Positions 8,575 to 17,664 of a stretch of DNA of 64,000 nt are shown here, piece by piece. Position 1 is the first letter of the stretch. Every line of letters begins with the position of its first letter. The notes beneath the pieces are model-generated. The model made no database searches, was not told where the DNA came from, and was given only the letters and a program-made list of their open reading frames with translations. The DNA is from Tomitella fengzijianii (GTDB taxonomy: Bacteria > Actinomycetota > Actinomycetes > Mycobacteriales > Mycobacteriaceae), in assembly GCF_007559025.1 (NCBI RefSeq), contig NZ_CP041765.1, forward strand, positions 3,407,501-3,471,500. The letters are read 5' to 3'. The position numbers and the translations under genes were made by a program.

Positions 8575-9864
8575 ATGCGTCGAGTGACTCAGCTCGACCC
8601 GGATGTCGAACGGGCGAAGACGGCCGGCGCGACCACGCCGGTCCCCGCAGCGCGCGGCGCCGTCCCCGACGGCACAGCGCCCGATGACGCTGGCGCTGCC
8701 GTCGCGCGCGACCCCGACGCCGTCGCGCCGGACTCCGAACGACAGCGCAAACTGGTCCGCATCCGCCGCAGCTGCTACGCCGCGTGGGCCGTGGTCGTGG
8801 TGCTGTGGCTGACGTTCTTCGGGTTCCCCTTCGACCGCAACCGCCTGCTGATCCTCATCTGCCTGGGGCTGCTCACCGTCAGCATCGGCCGCCGGCCGCT
8901 GCTGGGCGTCATCCGCGACTGGCTGCCGTTCGCACTGCTGCTGGCCGCCTACGACCTCAGCCGGTACCTGGCCATCATCATCGGGCTGCCCACCCACTGG
9001 CACCTGGCCGTGGACGTGGACAAGTGGATGTTCGGCGGCACCGTGCCCACCGTGTGGCTGCAAGAACAGCTCAAGACTGCGGACATCCCCTGGTGGGAGA
9101 TCATCACCAGCACCGTCTACATGTCGTTCTTCCTCATCCCGTACGTGGTGGCCGCGTTCCTGTGGGTGCGCGACAGGGTGTCGTGGCGCAAGTACGTCAT
9201 CCGGTTCGTCGCGATCTCCTTCGCGGCGCTGATCGGCTACATCTTCGTGCCCGCCGCACCGCCATGGGCCGCGGCGCGGTGCACCGCCGAGCAGGTTGTG
9301 GACGGCCCGTCAAACCCGGACTGCATGTTCAGCGACCCGGCCGACACCCCCGACGGCGGGCTGCTTGGCCCCATGACCACGCACCAGCCCGGGGCCGACC
9401 CGCACGTCGAGCGCATCTCCACGCGCGGCTGGGACGCCACCCACCTGATGGCCGCCCGCAAGGTGGTCGAATCCGGGCAGAAGAACTCCAACATGGTGGC
9501 GGCGATCCCCTCGCTGCACGCGGGCCTCACCGCGCTCATCGCCATGTTCATGTGGCCGCGCGTGCGCAAACGCTGGCGGCTCATCTGGGCGGCCTACGCG
9601 CTGACCATGGCGTTCGCCCTGGTCTACACCGCCGAGCACTACGTGTTCGACATCCTCATCGGCTGGGCGCTGGCCGTGGCGGTGCTGCGGCTCTGCCCGC
9701 CGGTGGACCGGTGGTGGGACCGCACCGCGCCGAAGGTGTCCGCGCGGTTCAGTGCATGGCGCACGCGGCGGGCACGGGCGGGCGCGCCGGTCGAAGGGGC
9801 CGGCGCTGTGGACGCGGCTGCCGCGGGTGCCGATGCGGGCGGGGCCGGCGCACGTGACGCCTGA
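8575..9864 (+). CDS. PAP2-superfamily membrane phosphatase/phosphotransferase (IPC-synthase-like)
   Basis: The product is a polytopic membrane protein of about 429 residues with roughly six membrane segments between residues 65 and 370 and a long Ala/Gly-rich C-terminal tail. The PAP2 active-site signatures are present: AIPSLHAGLTAL (motif 2 with the His) and YTAEHYVFDILIGW (motif 3 with His and Asp). Their spacing fits the inositol-phosphorylceramide-synthase-like PAP2_3 branch, which moves or removes phosphate headgroups on lipids at the outer membrane face. The substrate is not predictable; phosphoinositides or polyprenyl phosphates are candidates. The start is ATG 8575 or GTG 8584 (VTQLDPDVE); the residues before about 65 are low-complexity and probably cytosolic. 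Confidence 0.82.
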   Translation: MRRVTQLDPDVERAKTAGATTPVPAARGAVPDGTAPDDAGAAVARDPDAVAPDSERQRKLVRIRRSCYAAWAVVVVLWLTFFGFPFDRNRLLILICLGLLTVSIGRRPLLGVIRDWLPFALLLAAYDLSRYLAIIIGLPTHWHLAVDVDKWMFGGTVPTVWLQEQLKTADIPWWEIITSTVYMSFFLIPYVVAAFLWVRDRVSWRKYVIRFVAISFAALIGYIFVPAAPPWAAARCTAEQVVDGPSNPDCMFSDPADTPDGGLLGPMTTHQPGADPHVERISTRGWDATHLMAARKVVESGQKNSNMVAAIPSLHAGLTALIAMFMWPRVRKRWRLIWAAYALTMAFALVYTAEHYVFDILIGWALAVAVLRLCPPVDRWWDRTAPKVSARFSAWRTRRARAGAPVEGAGAVDAAAAGADAGGAGARDA

Positions 9865-9942
9865 AGTTGGAACTGCACCGCACCGCTCCGCGACCTGGGA
9901 GTATCGGCACGGAAACAGTGCCCGCCCGATCAGGAGGACCCG

Positions 9943-11025
9943 GTGACCGAAGAGCAGACCACGGCGGACGTGCCCGCGAACGCGAAGCGGGTGCGGGAGG
10001 AGGACGTGTTCGACGTGGACGCGGTGACGCGGTGGCTGGGCGCGACCGCGGGGATCACCGGCACCCCCGAGGTGCGCCAGTTCGCGGGCGGCGCATCCAA
10101 CCTCACCTACCTGCTGCGCTATCCGGACCGTGACCTGGTGCTGCGCCGACCGCCGGCGGGGGCGAAGCCGGCGTCGGGCCATGACATGCACCGCGAGTTC
10201 CGGATCCAGCAGCTGCTCGCACCCGCGTTTCCGCACGTGCCGGCGATGGTGGGACTGTGCACCGACCCGGCGGTTCTGGGCAGCGACTTCTACGTGATGG
10301 AGCGCGTGCACGGCACGATCCTGCGGGGCGACGCCGAGGTCTCGCTCACCCCCGCGCAGACCGGCACCCTGTGCACCCGGATGGTGGACCTGCTGGTGGA
10401 GCTGCACTCCGTCGACCCGGCCGCCACCGGCATCGACGAGTTCAGCCGCGGCCCCGGGTACGTCGCCCGCCAGGTGTCGGGCTGGACCCGCCGGTTCGCG
10501 AAGGCCCGCACCGACAACGTCCCCGACTTCGCCACGGTGACCGAGTGGCTGGACGCCCACCAGCCGGACGACGTGCGCCAGGCGGTGATCCACGGCGACT
10601 TCCGGCTGGACAACCTGCTGCTGGGGCCCGAGTCGGACACCGACCCGGCGCCGCTCCGCCCGGTGGCGGTGCTCGACTGGGAGCTGGCGACGGTGGGCGA
10701 CCCGCTGATGGACCTGGGCGCCACGCTCGCCTACTGGGTGCAGGCCGACGACGAGCCGATGATGCGCCTGACCAAGCGCCAGCCCTCCGACCTGCCGGGC
10801 ATGCTCACCCGCGAGCAGATCGTGCAGCGCTACCTCGACGCCACCGGGCTGCACACCGACAACTGGCGGTTCTACGAGGTGTACGGGCTGTTCCGGCTGG
10901 CTGTGATCGCGCAGCAGATCTACTTCCGCTACCACCACGGGCAGACCACCAACCCGGCTTTCCAGGACTTCTGGCAACTCGTGGCCTACCTGGAGCAGCG
11001 GTGCCGCCGGCTTATCGCGGAGTAG
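9943..11025 (+). CDS. ACAD10/11-like phosphotransferase family protein
   Basis: The 360-residue protein has an aminoglycoside-phosphotransferase/choline-kinase fold. Visible elements are the nucleotide-binding opening FAGGASNLTYLL (about 44-55), the catalytic loop HGDFRLDNLL (about 218-227) and the metal-binding DWELATVGDP (about 246-255). Proteins of this type act with acyl-CoA dehydrogenases; the kinase domains of human ACAD10/11 phosphorylate 4-hydroxyacyl-CoAs, and the mycobacterial relatives sit beside fadE genes. Here no dehydrogenase is adjacent, but fadE5 lies about 5 kb away. The start is GTG 9943, with AGGAGG about 6 bases upstream. Confidence 0.85.
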   Translation: MTEEQTTADVPANAKRVREEDVFDVDAVTRWLGATAGITGTPEVRQFAGGASNLTYLLRYPDRDLVLRRPPAGAKPASGHDMHREFRIQQLLAPAFPHVPAMVGLCTDPAVLGSDFYVMERVHGTILRGDAEVSLTPAQTGTLCTRMVDLLVELHSVDPAATGIDEFSRGPGYVARQVSGWTRRFAKARTDNVPDFATVTEWLDAHQPDDVRQAVIHGDFRLDNLLLGPESDTDPAPLRPVAVLDWELATVGDPLMDLGATLAYWVQADDEPMMRLTKRQPSDLPGMLTREQIVQRYLDATGLHTDNWRFYEVYGLFRLAVIAQQIYFRYHHGQTTNPAFQDFWQLVAYLEQRCRRLIAE

Positions 11026-11086
11026 GAAGCGGTCGACGAGCAGGCGGCGTGGGCTGAGCGGCCTGCCCCGTGGCTCACTCGAAACC

Positions 11087-11347
11087 TCACTCCCCGTAGT
11101 GGTATCGGCACGCGGCGACGCGGATCTCGTCGCCGGTCATCTTGTACACCAACCGGTGCTCCAGGGTGATCCGCCGCGACCAGTAACCCTGGAATCCGTG
11201 TCTGAGCTGCTCGGGCTTCCCGATGCCCTCATTGCCGTTCCACTGGATATCGCGGATCAGCGCATTGATGCGCTTGAGCGTCTTGCGGTCCTGCGCCTGC
11301 CACCACAGGTAGTCATCCCACGCCGACTCGTCCCAGACCAGCCTCAT
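11087..11347 (-). CDS. yoeB: YoeB-family mRNA-interferase toxin
   Basis: The product is 86 residues, close to E. coli YoeB, a ribosome-dependent endoribonuclease that cuts mRNA in the A site. All three catalytic residues fall at the same numbers as in E. coli: Glu46 (KPEQLRHG), Arg65 (EHRLVYK) and His83 (CRYHYGE). The toxin should therefore be active. Its ATG overlaps the stop of the antitoxin by four bases, so it is translated from the same message after its antidote. Confidence 0.95.
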   Translation of the reverse strand: MRLVWDESAWDDYLWWQAQDRKTLKRINALIRDIQWNGNEGIGKPEQLRHGFQGYWSRRITLEHRLVYKMTGDEIRVAACRYHYGE

Positions 11348-11595
11348 TCGGCGAGATCCCGCTCGACCCCTTCTCCCGATTCGAGCCGCTCGATGGAGGC
11401 GAGGAGGCGACGCGCATTTTCTGGACTCTTGAGCAGGTACGCGGTCTCCTTGAGGGACTCGTACTCGTCGAGAGCCACCATCACCACCGGGTCGCGGCCC
11501 GCACGCGTGACGATGACCTCCTCGCGATCGTCGATGACGCTGTCAAGCGTCTCCGCGTACCGCGCCCGGGATTCCGAATAGGAGATCGTCCGCAC
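11344..11595 (-). CDS. yefM: YefM/Phd-family antitoxin
   Basis: The 83-residue product reads RTISYSESRARYAETLDSV at its N-terminus and contains LKETAYLLKSPENARRLL, both closely matching E. coli YefM. The N-terminal half should bind the operator and the C-terminal half should wrap YoeB. The start is GTG 11595; longer starts add an Arg-rich stretch not seen in the family. The gene precedes yoeB with a four-base overlap, the classic antitoxin-first order. A palindrome that fits the YefM operator lies 45 bases upstream. Confidence 0.93.
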   Translation of the reverse strand: MRTISYSESRARYAETLDSVIDDREEVIVTRAGRDPVVMVALDEYESLKETAYLLKSPENARRLLASIERLESGEGVERDLAE

Positions 11596-11640
11596 TGCCC
11601 ACCGCCTCGCCCGTCGCCGCTCCACACCGGAGCGCCATCA

Positions 11641-11658
11641 CGTACAGGATATTGTACG
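11641..11658 (-). promoter_or_regulatory. YefM-YoeB operator overlapping a -10 box
   Basis: The palindrome CGTACA-GGATAT-TGTACG has arms close to the TGTACA core hexamer known for YefM operators. Read on the minus strand it contains TACAAT, a good -10 hexamer, so bound antitoxin would block transcription. It is 45 bases upstream of the yefM start. Confidence 0.65.
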
Positions 11659-11728
11659 CGAGATCGGCGTAGTGCGCCCTGCGCTTCCCTCGCCCGCCTC
11701 GGGCATCCCGGCAGGTCCTCACCTACCC

Positions 11729-11788
11729 GCGTTGGGTGGACTTTTGGCTGAAATTCCGAGCGTTTCCAGCCAAAAGTCCACCCAACGC
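11729..11788. terminator. 22-bp perfect inverted repeat after the MFS gene
   Basis: Two perfectly complementary 22-base arms (11729-11750, beginning GCGTTGGGTGGACTTT, and 11767-11788) flank a 16-base loop. The element starts 14 bases after the stop of the leftward MFS gene and lies before the toxin-antitoxin promoter. It most likely ends MFS transcription and insulates the toxin module. It is unusually long and perfect for such a site. Confidence 0.65.
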
Positions 11789-11802
11789 CGGGGCGCTCGC
11801 GG

Positions 11803-13161
11803 CTACGAACCGCCAGCATCACCCGCTGCCCGCTCCCCCGGCCCCGGCAGCCGCAGCGGCAGCAGCGCCGCCAGCCCCGCGCCGATCACGATCAGCAGGC
11901 CGACGATGCCGGCCCGGTCCGCGCCGAACAGCCACGAGAACAGCCCGAACAGAGCCGGCGCCAGGAACGACACCGCGCGACCGGACGTGGCGTAGAGCCC
12001 GAACATCTGGCCCTCCCCGCCGGGCGGCGACAGCCGCGCCATCGCCGACCGCGCCGACGCCTGCGCCGGGCCGATGAACAGGCACAGCACCAGCCCGCAC
12101 GCCCAGAACGCCACCGGCCCCGACGACGCGAGCAGCCCCACGCCCACCACCATCATCGCCGCCAGCGAGAACACGATCACCGGCTTGGCGCCCACCCGCT
12201 CCTCGCACTGGCCGCCTGCCACCGCACCGACGGCGGCGACGACGTTGGCGGCCACGCCGAACATGAGCACGTCCGACGACGAGACGCCGTACACCCCCAC
12301 GCCCAGCACCGCGCCGAAGGTGAACACCCCCGCCAGCCCGTCGCGGAACAGCGCCGACGCGCCGAGGAACCCGAGCGTGCGCCGGTCCGTGCGCCACAGC
12401 CCGCGCAGGTCGGCGAACAGCGCCCGGTAGGCGCCGGCCACGTCCGCGAGCCGCCCCCGGACGCCGCGCCCGGGCGGCGTCGTCTCCGTCGCGGGCACCT
12501 CCGGGACCACCACGAACAGCGGCACCGCGAAGGCGACGAACCACACCGCGGCGAACAGCACCACCAGGCGGATGTTCATGCCGTCGGCGCTCGGCAGCCC
12601 CAGCAGCCCGCGGGTGTCCCCGTCGCCGGTGATGAAACCCGCGTACACGAGCAGCAGCAGCACGACGCCGCCCACGTAGCCCGCCGACCAGCCGATCCCG
12701 GACACCCGCCCCTGCGTCTCGGGCGTGGAGACCTGCCGCAGCATCGCGTAGTAGGGGACGTTGGCCAGCTCCGCCATCACCGACGCCGACGCCAGCAGCA
12801 CCAGCCCCAGGAAGAAGTACGGCTCGGAATCGCGGACGAAGAACATCGCGACCATCAGCGTGATCGTGCACAGGGTGAGGACGGCGAGCGAGCGCTTGCG
12901 CCGTCCCCGCGCGTCGGCTCGCCCGCCCATGATCGGCGCCGTCACCGCCAGGACGAACCCGGCGACGCCCAGCCCCCACCCCAGCCAGGCGCTCGACGAG
13001 ATGCCGCCCGGCGAGTCCTCCCCCACCTGGTCCGTGAGGTACACCGAGAACACGAACGTGAACACCACCGCGTTGAACGCCGCCGCGCCCGCGTCCCACG
13101 ACGACCACGCGAGGACGGAGCGCCGCCCCGTCGGCGCCGCCCCGCGCGAGGTCCCCGTCAT
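11803..13161 (-). CDS. MFS transporter of the UMF1/Atg22 family
   Basis: The 452-residue integral membrane protein has about 12 predicted membrane segments. The opening VLAWSSWDAGAAAFNAVVFT matches the start of the Atg22/UMF1 family, whose eukaryotic members export amino acids from the vacuole. A cytosolic loop GGRADARGRRKR lies in the usual MFS position between segments 2 and 3, and a large loop separates the halves near residues 220-265. The substrate is unknown. A strong hairpin follows its stop. The start is ATG 13161; the next plus-strand gene begins 39 bases away, so the two share a divergent promoter region. Confidence 0.85.
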   Translation of the reverse strand: MTGTSRGAAPTGRRSVLAWSSWDAGAAAFNAVVFTFVFSVYLTDQVGEDSPGGISSSAWLGWGLGVAGFVLAVTAPIMGGRADARGRRKRSLAVLTLCTITLMVAMFFVRDSEPYFFLGLVLLASASVMAELANVPYYAMLRQVSTPETQGRVSGIGWSAGYVGGVVLLLLVYAGFITGDGDTRGLLGLPSADGMNIRLVVLFAAVWFVAFAVPLFVVVPEVPATETTPPGRGVRGRLADVAGAYRALFADLRGLWRTDRRTLGFLGASALFRDGLAGVFTFGAVLGVGVYGVSSSDVLMFGVAANVVAAVGAVAGGQCEERVGAKPVIVFSLAAMMVVGVGLLASSGPVAFWACGLVLCLFIGPAQASARSAMARLSPPGGEGQMFGLYATSGRAVSFLAPALFGLFSWLFGADRAGIVGLLIVIGAGLAALLPLRLPGPGERAAGDAGGS

Positions 13162-13199
13162 AGGTGCAGCCTATGGCGCGGCGGCGGTAGCGTGCGACC

Positions 13200-13454
13200 A
13201 TGTCCGCCGCATACGCGCCCGGCACCCCGTGCTGGGTGGACACGATGAGTTCCGACTTCGACGGCGCCGTGCGCTTCTACTCCGGCCTGCTGGGGTGGGA
13301 GGCCGAGGTGGACGACTGCGACGCGGCCGCCGCGCGCTGCCGGGACCTCGGCGGCACCGGCGACCGTGCGTCCGCCGACTCGCCCCACGGCCGGCTCGCC
13401 GGGGTGCGCGACACCACGGGGGCCGCGTTCCACATCATCGCGCAGGGCGGCTGA
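13200..13454 (+). CDS. Shortened VOC (glyoxalase-like) protein, centre missing
   Basis: The 84-residue product starts like a VOC domain (GTPCWVDTMSSDFDGAVRFY, then GLLGWEAE) and ends like one (DAAAARCRDLGG and GVRDTTGAAFHIIAQGG). The strands and helix that normally lie between GW and the second half, about 40-45 residues, are absent. A normal single VOC module of this type is about 120 residues. The reading frame is intact across the junction near residue 36. It may be an internally deleted, non-functional remnant or a minimal half-domain. The start is ATG 13200. Confidence 0.6.
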   Translation: MSAAYAPGTPCWVDTMSSDFDGAVRFYSGLLGWEAEVDDCDAAAARCRDLGGTGDRASADSPHGRLAGVRDTTGAAFHIIAQGG

Positions 13455-13475
13455 CCGGGCGGGCGCCCGCAGCCG

Positions 13476-14510
13476 CTACGCGCGTCCGGCCGGGTCCACC
13501 GCCTCGGATTCGCGCACGGGCGGCGGCGGGGTGCCGTCGCCGAAGGGCCGCCCGCCCAGTTCTTCACGCCCGTGCGGGGTGAGCCACACCGAGGTGTCGG
13601 GCCCCAGCGGCACGATCCCCGTGGGGTTCACGTCGCGGTGGACGATGTAGTAGTGCTGCTTGATCTGCCGGAAGTCGGTGGTGTCGCCGAAGCCGGGCGT
13701 CTGGAACAGGTCGCGCGCGTACGCCCACAGCACCGGCATCTCGGTGAGCTTGGTGCGGTTGCACTTGAAGTGCCCGTGGTAGACGGCGTCGAACCGGGCG
13801 AGCGTGGTGAACAGGCGCACGTCGGCCTCGGTGATGGTGTCGCCCATGAGGAACCGGCGCGTCGACAGCCGCTCGGACAGCTCGTCGAGCCGCGCGAACA
13901 GCGCCAGGAACGCCGCGTCGTACGCCTCCTGTGATCCGGCGAACCCCGCCTTGTACACCCCGTTGTTCACGTCGACGTGGATGGTCTGCATCAGCGCGTC
14001 CATCTCGTCGCGCATGCCCTCCGGGTAGAGCTCCGGCGCGCCGTCACGGTGCAGGGCCGTCCACTGCGTGGAGAAATCGAGCGTCATCTGCTTGAAGTCG
14101 TTGGTGACCACCTTGCCGCTGGACTCCTCGACGATCGCCGGCACCGTGATGCCGCGCGGGTAGTCGGGGTACCGCGCGAAGTACGCGTCCTGCAGGCGCG
14201 GGATCTTCAGCACCGGGTCGACGCCGCCCGGGTCCAAGTCGAAGGTCCAGCTGCGCTGGTCGTGGGTGGGTCCGCACAGCCCCAGCGACAGCGCGTCCTC
14301 GAGCCCCAGCAGCCGGCGGACGATCAGCGTGCGATTGGCCCACGGGCAGGCGCGCGCCGCGACGAGGCGGTAGCGCCCGGCCTCCACCGGCCAGCCGGAT
14401 GCGCCGTCGGCGGTGATGCGGTCGCTGATGTAGTTCTCGTCGCGCGTGAAGGCCGCGCCCTCCTCCACGTACGTGCCCTGGCCCGCATCGCCTCGCTGGT
14501 CGTCGCCCAT
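13476..14510 (-). CDS. Glutathionyl-/mycothiolyl-hydroquinone reductase-like protein (GST omega class)
   Basis: The 344-residue product fits the family of E. coli YqjG and Sphingobium PcpF, which reductively remove thiol adducts from hydroquinones with a catalytic cysteine. The active-site motif ACPWANRTLI (Cys55) and downstream signatures IPRLQDAYFARYPDYP and HYYIVHRDVNPTGIVPLGP are present, the last typical of the family. Because actinobacteria use mycothiol rather than glutathione, the physiological thiol is probably mycothiol, by inference. The start is ATG 14510. It converges with the VOC remnant, leaving only 21 bases between stops. Confidence 0.85.
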   Translation of the reverse strand: MGDDQRGDAGQGTYVEEGAAFTRDENYISDRITADGASGWPVEAGRYRLVAARACPWANRTLIVRRLLGLEDALSLGLCGPTHDQRSWTFDLDPGGVDPVLKIPRLQDAYFARYPDYPRGITVPAIVEESSGKVVTNDFKQMTLDFSTQWTALHRDGAPELYPEGMRDEMDALMQTIHVDVNNGVYKAGFAGSQEAYDAAFLALFARLDELSERLSTRRFLMGDTITEADVRLFTTLARFDAVYHGHFKCNRTKLTEMPVLWAYARDLFQTPGFGDTTDFRQIKQHYYIVHRDVNPTGIVPLGPDTSVWLTPHGREELGGRPFGDGTPPPPVRESEAVDPAGRA

Positions 14511-14617
14511 TGCGATCGCCTCCGTTCCTGTCCGTGGAGAGCCGTCGGCAAGCGGCTTCGACGCGCCGCCGCCTACGACACCGCCTTCAGCCTAGGCCGC
14601 GCGGTTAGGTTCGGGGG

Positions 14618-15214
14618 ATGGACGCACACGAGTGGGACGATCGCTACAGCGCACAGGAACTCGTCTGGGGCGCTCCGCCCAACGAGGTGGTGGTGGAGCT
14701 GGCCACCGGCCTTCCGGCGGGCCGCGCCGTGGACCTCGGCTGCGGGGAGGGCCGCAACGCGCTGTGGCTGGCGACCCGCGGCTGGGCGGTCGAGGGCATC
14801 GACTTCTCCGGCGTGGCGCTGGACAAGGCCCGGCGCATCGCGGCGGCGGCCCCGGCTGCGGTGGCCGAGCGGCTGACCTGGACGGAGGCCGATCTCACCA
14901 CCGCGGACCTGGGGACCGGCGTCGACCTGATGCTGGTCGGCTACATCCACCTGCCGTCGGATGAGCGTCCGCGACTGCTGCGGCGCACGCAGGACGCCCT
15001 GGCCCCGGGCGGCGCGCTGCTGGTGCTGGGGCACCACAGCCGCAACATCGACGAGGGCGTCGGCGGTCCGCAGGATCCGGACATCCTCTTCACTCCCGAC
15101 GACATCACCGCGCTTCTCGACGAGGACATGCAGGTGGGCTTCGCACGCGAGCTGTTCCGTGAGACCTCCGGAGGCACCGCCATCGACACGCTGGTCTTCG
15201 CGCGCAAGCCGTGA
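14618..15214 (+). CDS. SAM-dependent methyltransferase (TehB/thiopurine type)
   Basis: The 198-residue class I methyltransferase opens with DAHEWDDRYSAQELVWGAPP, typical of a family often annotated TehB- or TPMT-like. The SAM-binding motif VDLGCGEGRNALWLA is at about residues 38-52 and the acidic motif II GIDFSGVALDKAR follows. The natural substrate is unknown; small thiols, tellurite or chalcogens are possible. It is divergent from the preceding reductase gene, separated by 107 bases. The start is ATG 14618. Confidence 0.85.
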   Translation: MDAHEWDDRYSAQELVWGAPPNEVVVELATGLPAGRAVDLGCGEGRNALWLATRGWAVEGIDFSGVALDKARRIAAAAPAAVAERLTWTEADLTTADLGTGVDLMLVGYIHLPSDERPRLLRRTQDALAPGGALLVLGHHSRNIDEGVGGPQDPDILFTPDDITALLDEDMQVGFARELFRETSGGTAIDTLVFARKP

Positions 15215-15687
15215 CCCGCGGAGGTCCGCATCCGGCACAGGTCCCATTGCCGGCTCAGCGCAGTGTTCTTTCGGTCACGAGTGCGCACATCGCCGGCCCA
15301 AGCTGCGCCGCCGTCATCCCCGTGGCCTGCCGGTTCGCCATTGACAACGCGCCTATACACCACAATCGCAATCTGAGCAATCCCTCATGTTTGCGCACCG
15401 GACGAAACGGAGTAGCCTGAGCAGTAAGTTACTCGTCGGTAGAGTGGATGTGCGCGGCTCACACCGGGCAGACCCGCCTACGGCGCCGAACCTCCGGCTC
15501 GACGTCGACGCGTAGCACCGACACCCGCATTCCGCAGGCGCACCGCCCGCGGAACGGCACTCCACAACTCGACAACGACGAACACCACCGCACGGCGCAC
15601 CGCCACCGGGCACTATCGGATGGACCACCACCCGCCGGCCGGGGCGCCTGCCAGCCGAGTCAAGGCTTGTCACGAGGAAGCGAAGAC
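15215..15687 (+). other. Long leader/upstream region of fadE5
   Basis: This 473-base stretch has no credible gene. It carries a promoter-like pair and a TTAC-N6-GTAG box (annotated separately), followed by an untranslated leader of roughly 260 bases before the fadE5 ribosome-binding site. A cis-acting RNA could exist in the leader, but I see no known riboswitch fold. Confidence 0.5.
15391..15442 (+). promoter_or_regulatory. fadE5 promoter with TTAC-N6-GTAG operator
   Basis: A -35 like TTGCGC (15391-15396) and a -10 TAGCCT (15413-15418) are 16 bases apart. Immediately downstream, at 15429-15442, is TTACTCGTCGGTAG, the same box found before tetR and between fadA2 and fabG4. Placement at or just after the expected transcription start fits repression. 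Confidence 0.5.
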
Positions 15688-17523
15688 ATGGGCCATTTCA
15701 AGAGCAACACCCGCGATATCGAGTTCAACCTCTTCGAGGACCTGAAAGTCCAGGAGCCGATGTCCCAGGGCGCCTGGGGCGATCTCGACGAGGACACCGC
15801 GCGCACGATGATCTCCGAGGTCGCCAAGCTCGCCGAGGGCCCCCTCGGCGAGGCCTACGCGGACGCGGACCGCAACCCGCCCACCTTCGACCCCGCCACC
15901 CACGAGGTCACGCTGCCCGAGGGCTTCAAGAAGTCCTTCCGCACCATGTGGGACGCGGAGTACTACCGCATGGGCCTGCCGGAGGAGATCGGCGGCGTCC
16001 CCGCCCCCCGCGTGCTCGGGTGGAGCCTCAACGAGATGATGCTCGGCGCCCAGCCGGCCGCCTTCATGTACGCGGCGGGCCCGTCGTTCGCCGGCGTGCT
16101 GTTCGAGAACGGCACGGACGAGCAGAAGAAGTGGGCGGAGGCCTGCGTCGAGCGCGGCTGGGGCGCCACCATGGTGCTCACCGAGCCGGATGCCGGTTCC
16201 GACGTGGGCGCCGGCCGCACCAAGGCGATCAAGCAGGACGACGGCACCTGGCACATCGAGGGCGTCAAACGGTTCATCACCTCGGCCGACTCCGACGACC
16301 TGTTCGAGAACATCTTCCACCTGGTGCTCGCCCGGCCCGAGGGCGCCGGCCCCGGCACCAAGGGCCTGAGCCTGTTCTTCGTGCCCAAGTTCCACTTCGA
16401 CTTCGACGGCAACGAGATGGGCGAGCGCAACGGCGTGTTCGTCACCGGCGTCGAGCACAAGATGGGCCTGAAGGCCTCCGCCACCTGCGAGGTCACCTTC
16501 GGCGGGCACGACGTCCCGGCCGTGGGCTGGCTGGTCGGCGAGGTCCACAACGGCATCGCCCAGATGTTCGACGTGATCGAGCACGCCCGCATGATGGTGG
16601 GCACCAAGGCCATCGGCACGCTGTCCACCGGGTACCTCAACGCCCTCGAGTACGCCAAGGAGCGAGTCCAGGGCTCCGACCTGACCCAGATGACCGACAA
16701 GTCCGCGCCGCGCGTGACCATCACGCACCACCCGGACGTGCGTCGGGCCCTGATGATGCAGAAGGCCTACGCGGAGGGCATGCGGTCCGTCTACCTGTAC
16801 ACGGCCGCCCACCAGGACGAGGCGATGGCCGAGTTCACCTCGGGCGCCGACGCCCAGACCGCCCACCGCGTGAACGACCTGCTGCTGCCCATCGTCAAGG
16901 GCGTGGGCTCGGAGCGCGCCTACCAGTACCTGACCGACAGCCTGCAGACGCTCGGCGGGTCGGGGTTCCTGCAGGACTACCCGCTCGAGCAGTACATCCG
17001 CGACGCCAAGATCGACTCGCTCTACGAGGGCACCACCGCGATCCAGGCGCAGGACTTCTTCTTCCGCAAGATCGCGCGCGACCGCGGCGCGGCCCTCGCC
17101 CACGTGGCCGGCCAGATCAAGGCGTTCATCGACTCCCCGGACGCCGACGGCCGCCTCAAGGGCGAGCGCGTGCAGCTTGCCACCGCGATGGAGGACGTGC
17201 AGGGCATGGTCACCACCATGACCGGCTGGCTCATGGGCGCCCAGGAGCAGCCCGCCGAGCTGTACAAGGTGGGCCTGGCGTCGGTGCGGTTCCTGATGTC
17301 CTTCGGCGACCTGCTCGTGGGCTGGCGGCTGCTGCACCAGGCGGAGGTCGCCCTCGCCGCCCTCGACGGCGACGCGGCCGACAAGGACCGCGCGTTCTAC
17401 GAGGGCAAGGTGGGCGTCGCCCAGTTCTTCGCGCGCAACGTGCTGCCGGAGCTCACGGCCAACCGCAAGATCGTCGAGAACACCGACGGCGAGGTCATGG
17501 AGCTCGACGAGGCCGCATTCTGA
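15688..17523 (+). CDS. fadE5: Acyl-CoA dehydrogenase FadE5
   Basis: The 611-residue flavoenzyme has exactly the length of M. tuberculosis FadE5 (Rv0244c), which introduces a trans-2 double bond into acyl-CoAs of broad chain length. The start is ATG 15688 ([19 protein letters not shown]), preceded by GAGGAAG; the frame continues upstream but is not protein-like. The FAD/substrate signature [18 protein letters not shown] is near residues 166-183, and [11 protein letters not shown] and [17 protein letters not shown] follow in the C-terminal helical domain, the latter with the conserved catalytic region of the family. It belongs to the large ACAD subtype with an extra C-terminal domain. In M. tuberculosis it neighbours fadA2; here about 12 kb of other genes separate them. 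Confidence 0.96.
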   Translation: MGHFKSNTRDIEFNLFEDLKVQEPMSQGAWGDLDEDTARTMISEVAKLAEGPLGEAYADADRNPPTFDPATHEVTLPEGFKKSFRTMWDAEYYRMGLPEEIGGVPAPRVLGWSLNEMMLGAQPAAFMYAAGPSFAGVLFENGTDEQKKWAEACVERGWGATMVLTEPDAGSDVGAGRTKAIKQDDGTWHIEGVKRFITSADSDDLFENIFHLVLARPEGAGPGTKGLSLFFVPKFHFDFDGNEMGERNGVFVTGVEHKMGLKASATCEVTFGGHDVPAVGWLVGEVHNGIAQMFDVIEHARMMVGTKAIGTLSTGYLNALEYAKERVQGSDLTQMTDKSAPRVTITHHPDVRRALMMQKAYAEGMRSVYLYTAAHQDEAMAEFTSGADAQTAHRVNDLLLPIVKGVGSERAYQYLTDSLQTLGGSGFLQDYPLEQYIRDAKIDSLYEGTTAIQAQDFFFRKIARDRGAALAHVAGQIKAFIDSPDADGRLKGERVQLATAMEDVQGMVTTMTGWLMGAQEQPAELYKVGLASVRFLMSFGDLLVGWRLLHQAEVALAALDGDAADKDRAFYEGKVGVAQFFARNVLPELTANRKIVENTDGEVMELDEAAF

Positions 17524-17544
17524 GCCACTGACCCGATAGTCCCC

Positions 17545-17575
17545 CGCGGCCCGGCGACCTCGTCGCCGGGCCGCG
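17545..17575 (+). terminator. fadE5 terminator hairpin
   Basis: A perfect 14-bp stem CGCGGCCCGGCGAC/GTCGCCGGGCCGCG with loop CTC begins 21 bases after the fadE5 stop. Confidence 0.8.
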
Positions 17576-17664
17576 TTCGGGTCCGGCGCACGCCGAGCGA
17601 ACCGGCGGGCCGGCCGGTATCTTCACGCCCGACGCCCCACCCACGTGATCGAAAGGACGCCGGC

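Noticed and set aside
15341-15369. TTGACA as the -35 of fadE5
   Set aside because: No acceptable -10 lies 16-18 bases downstream (AATCGC). The TTGCGC/TAGCCT pair further on fits better.
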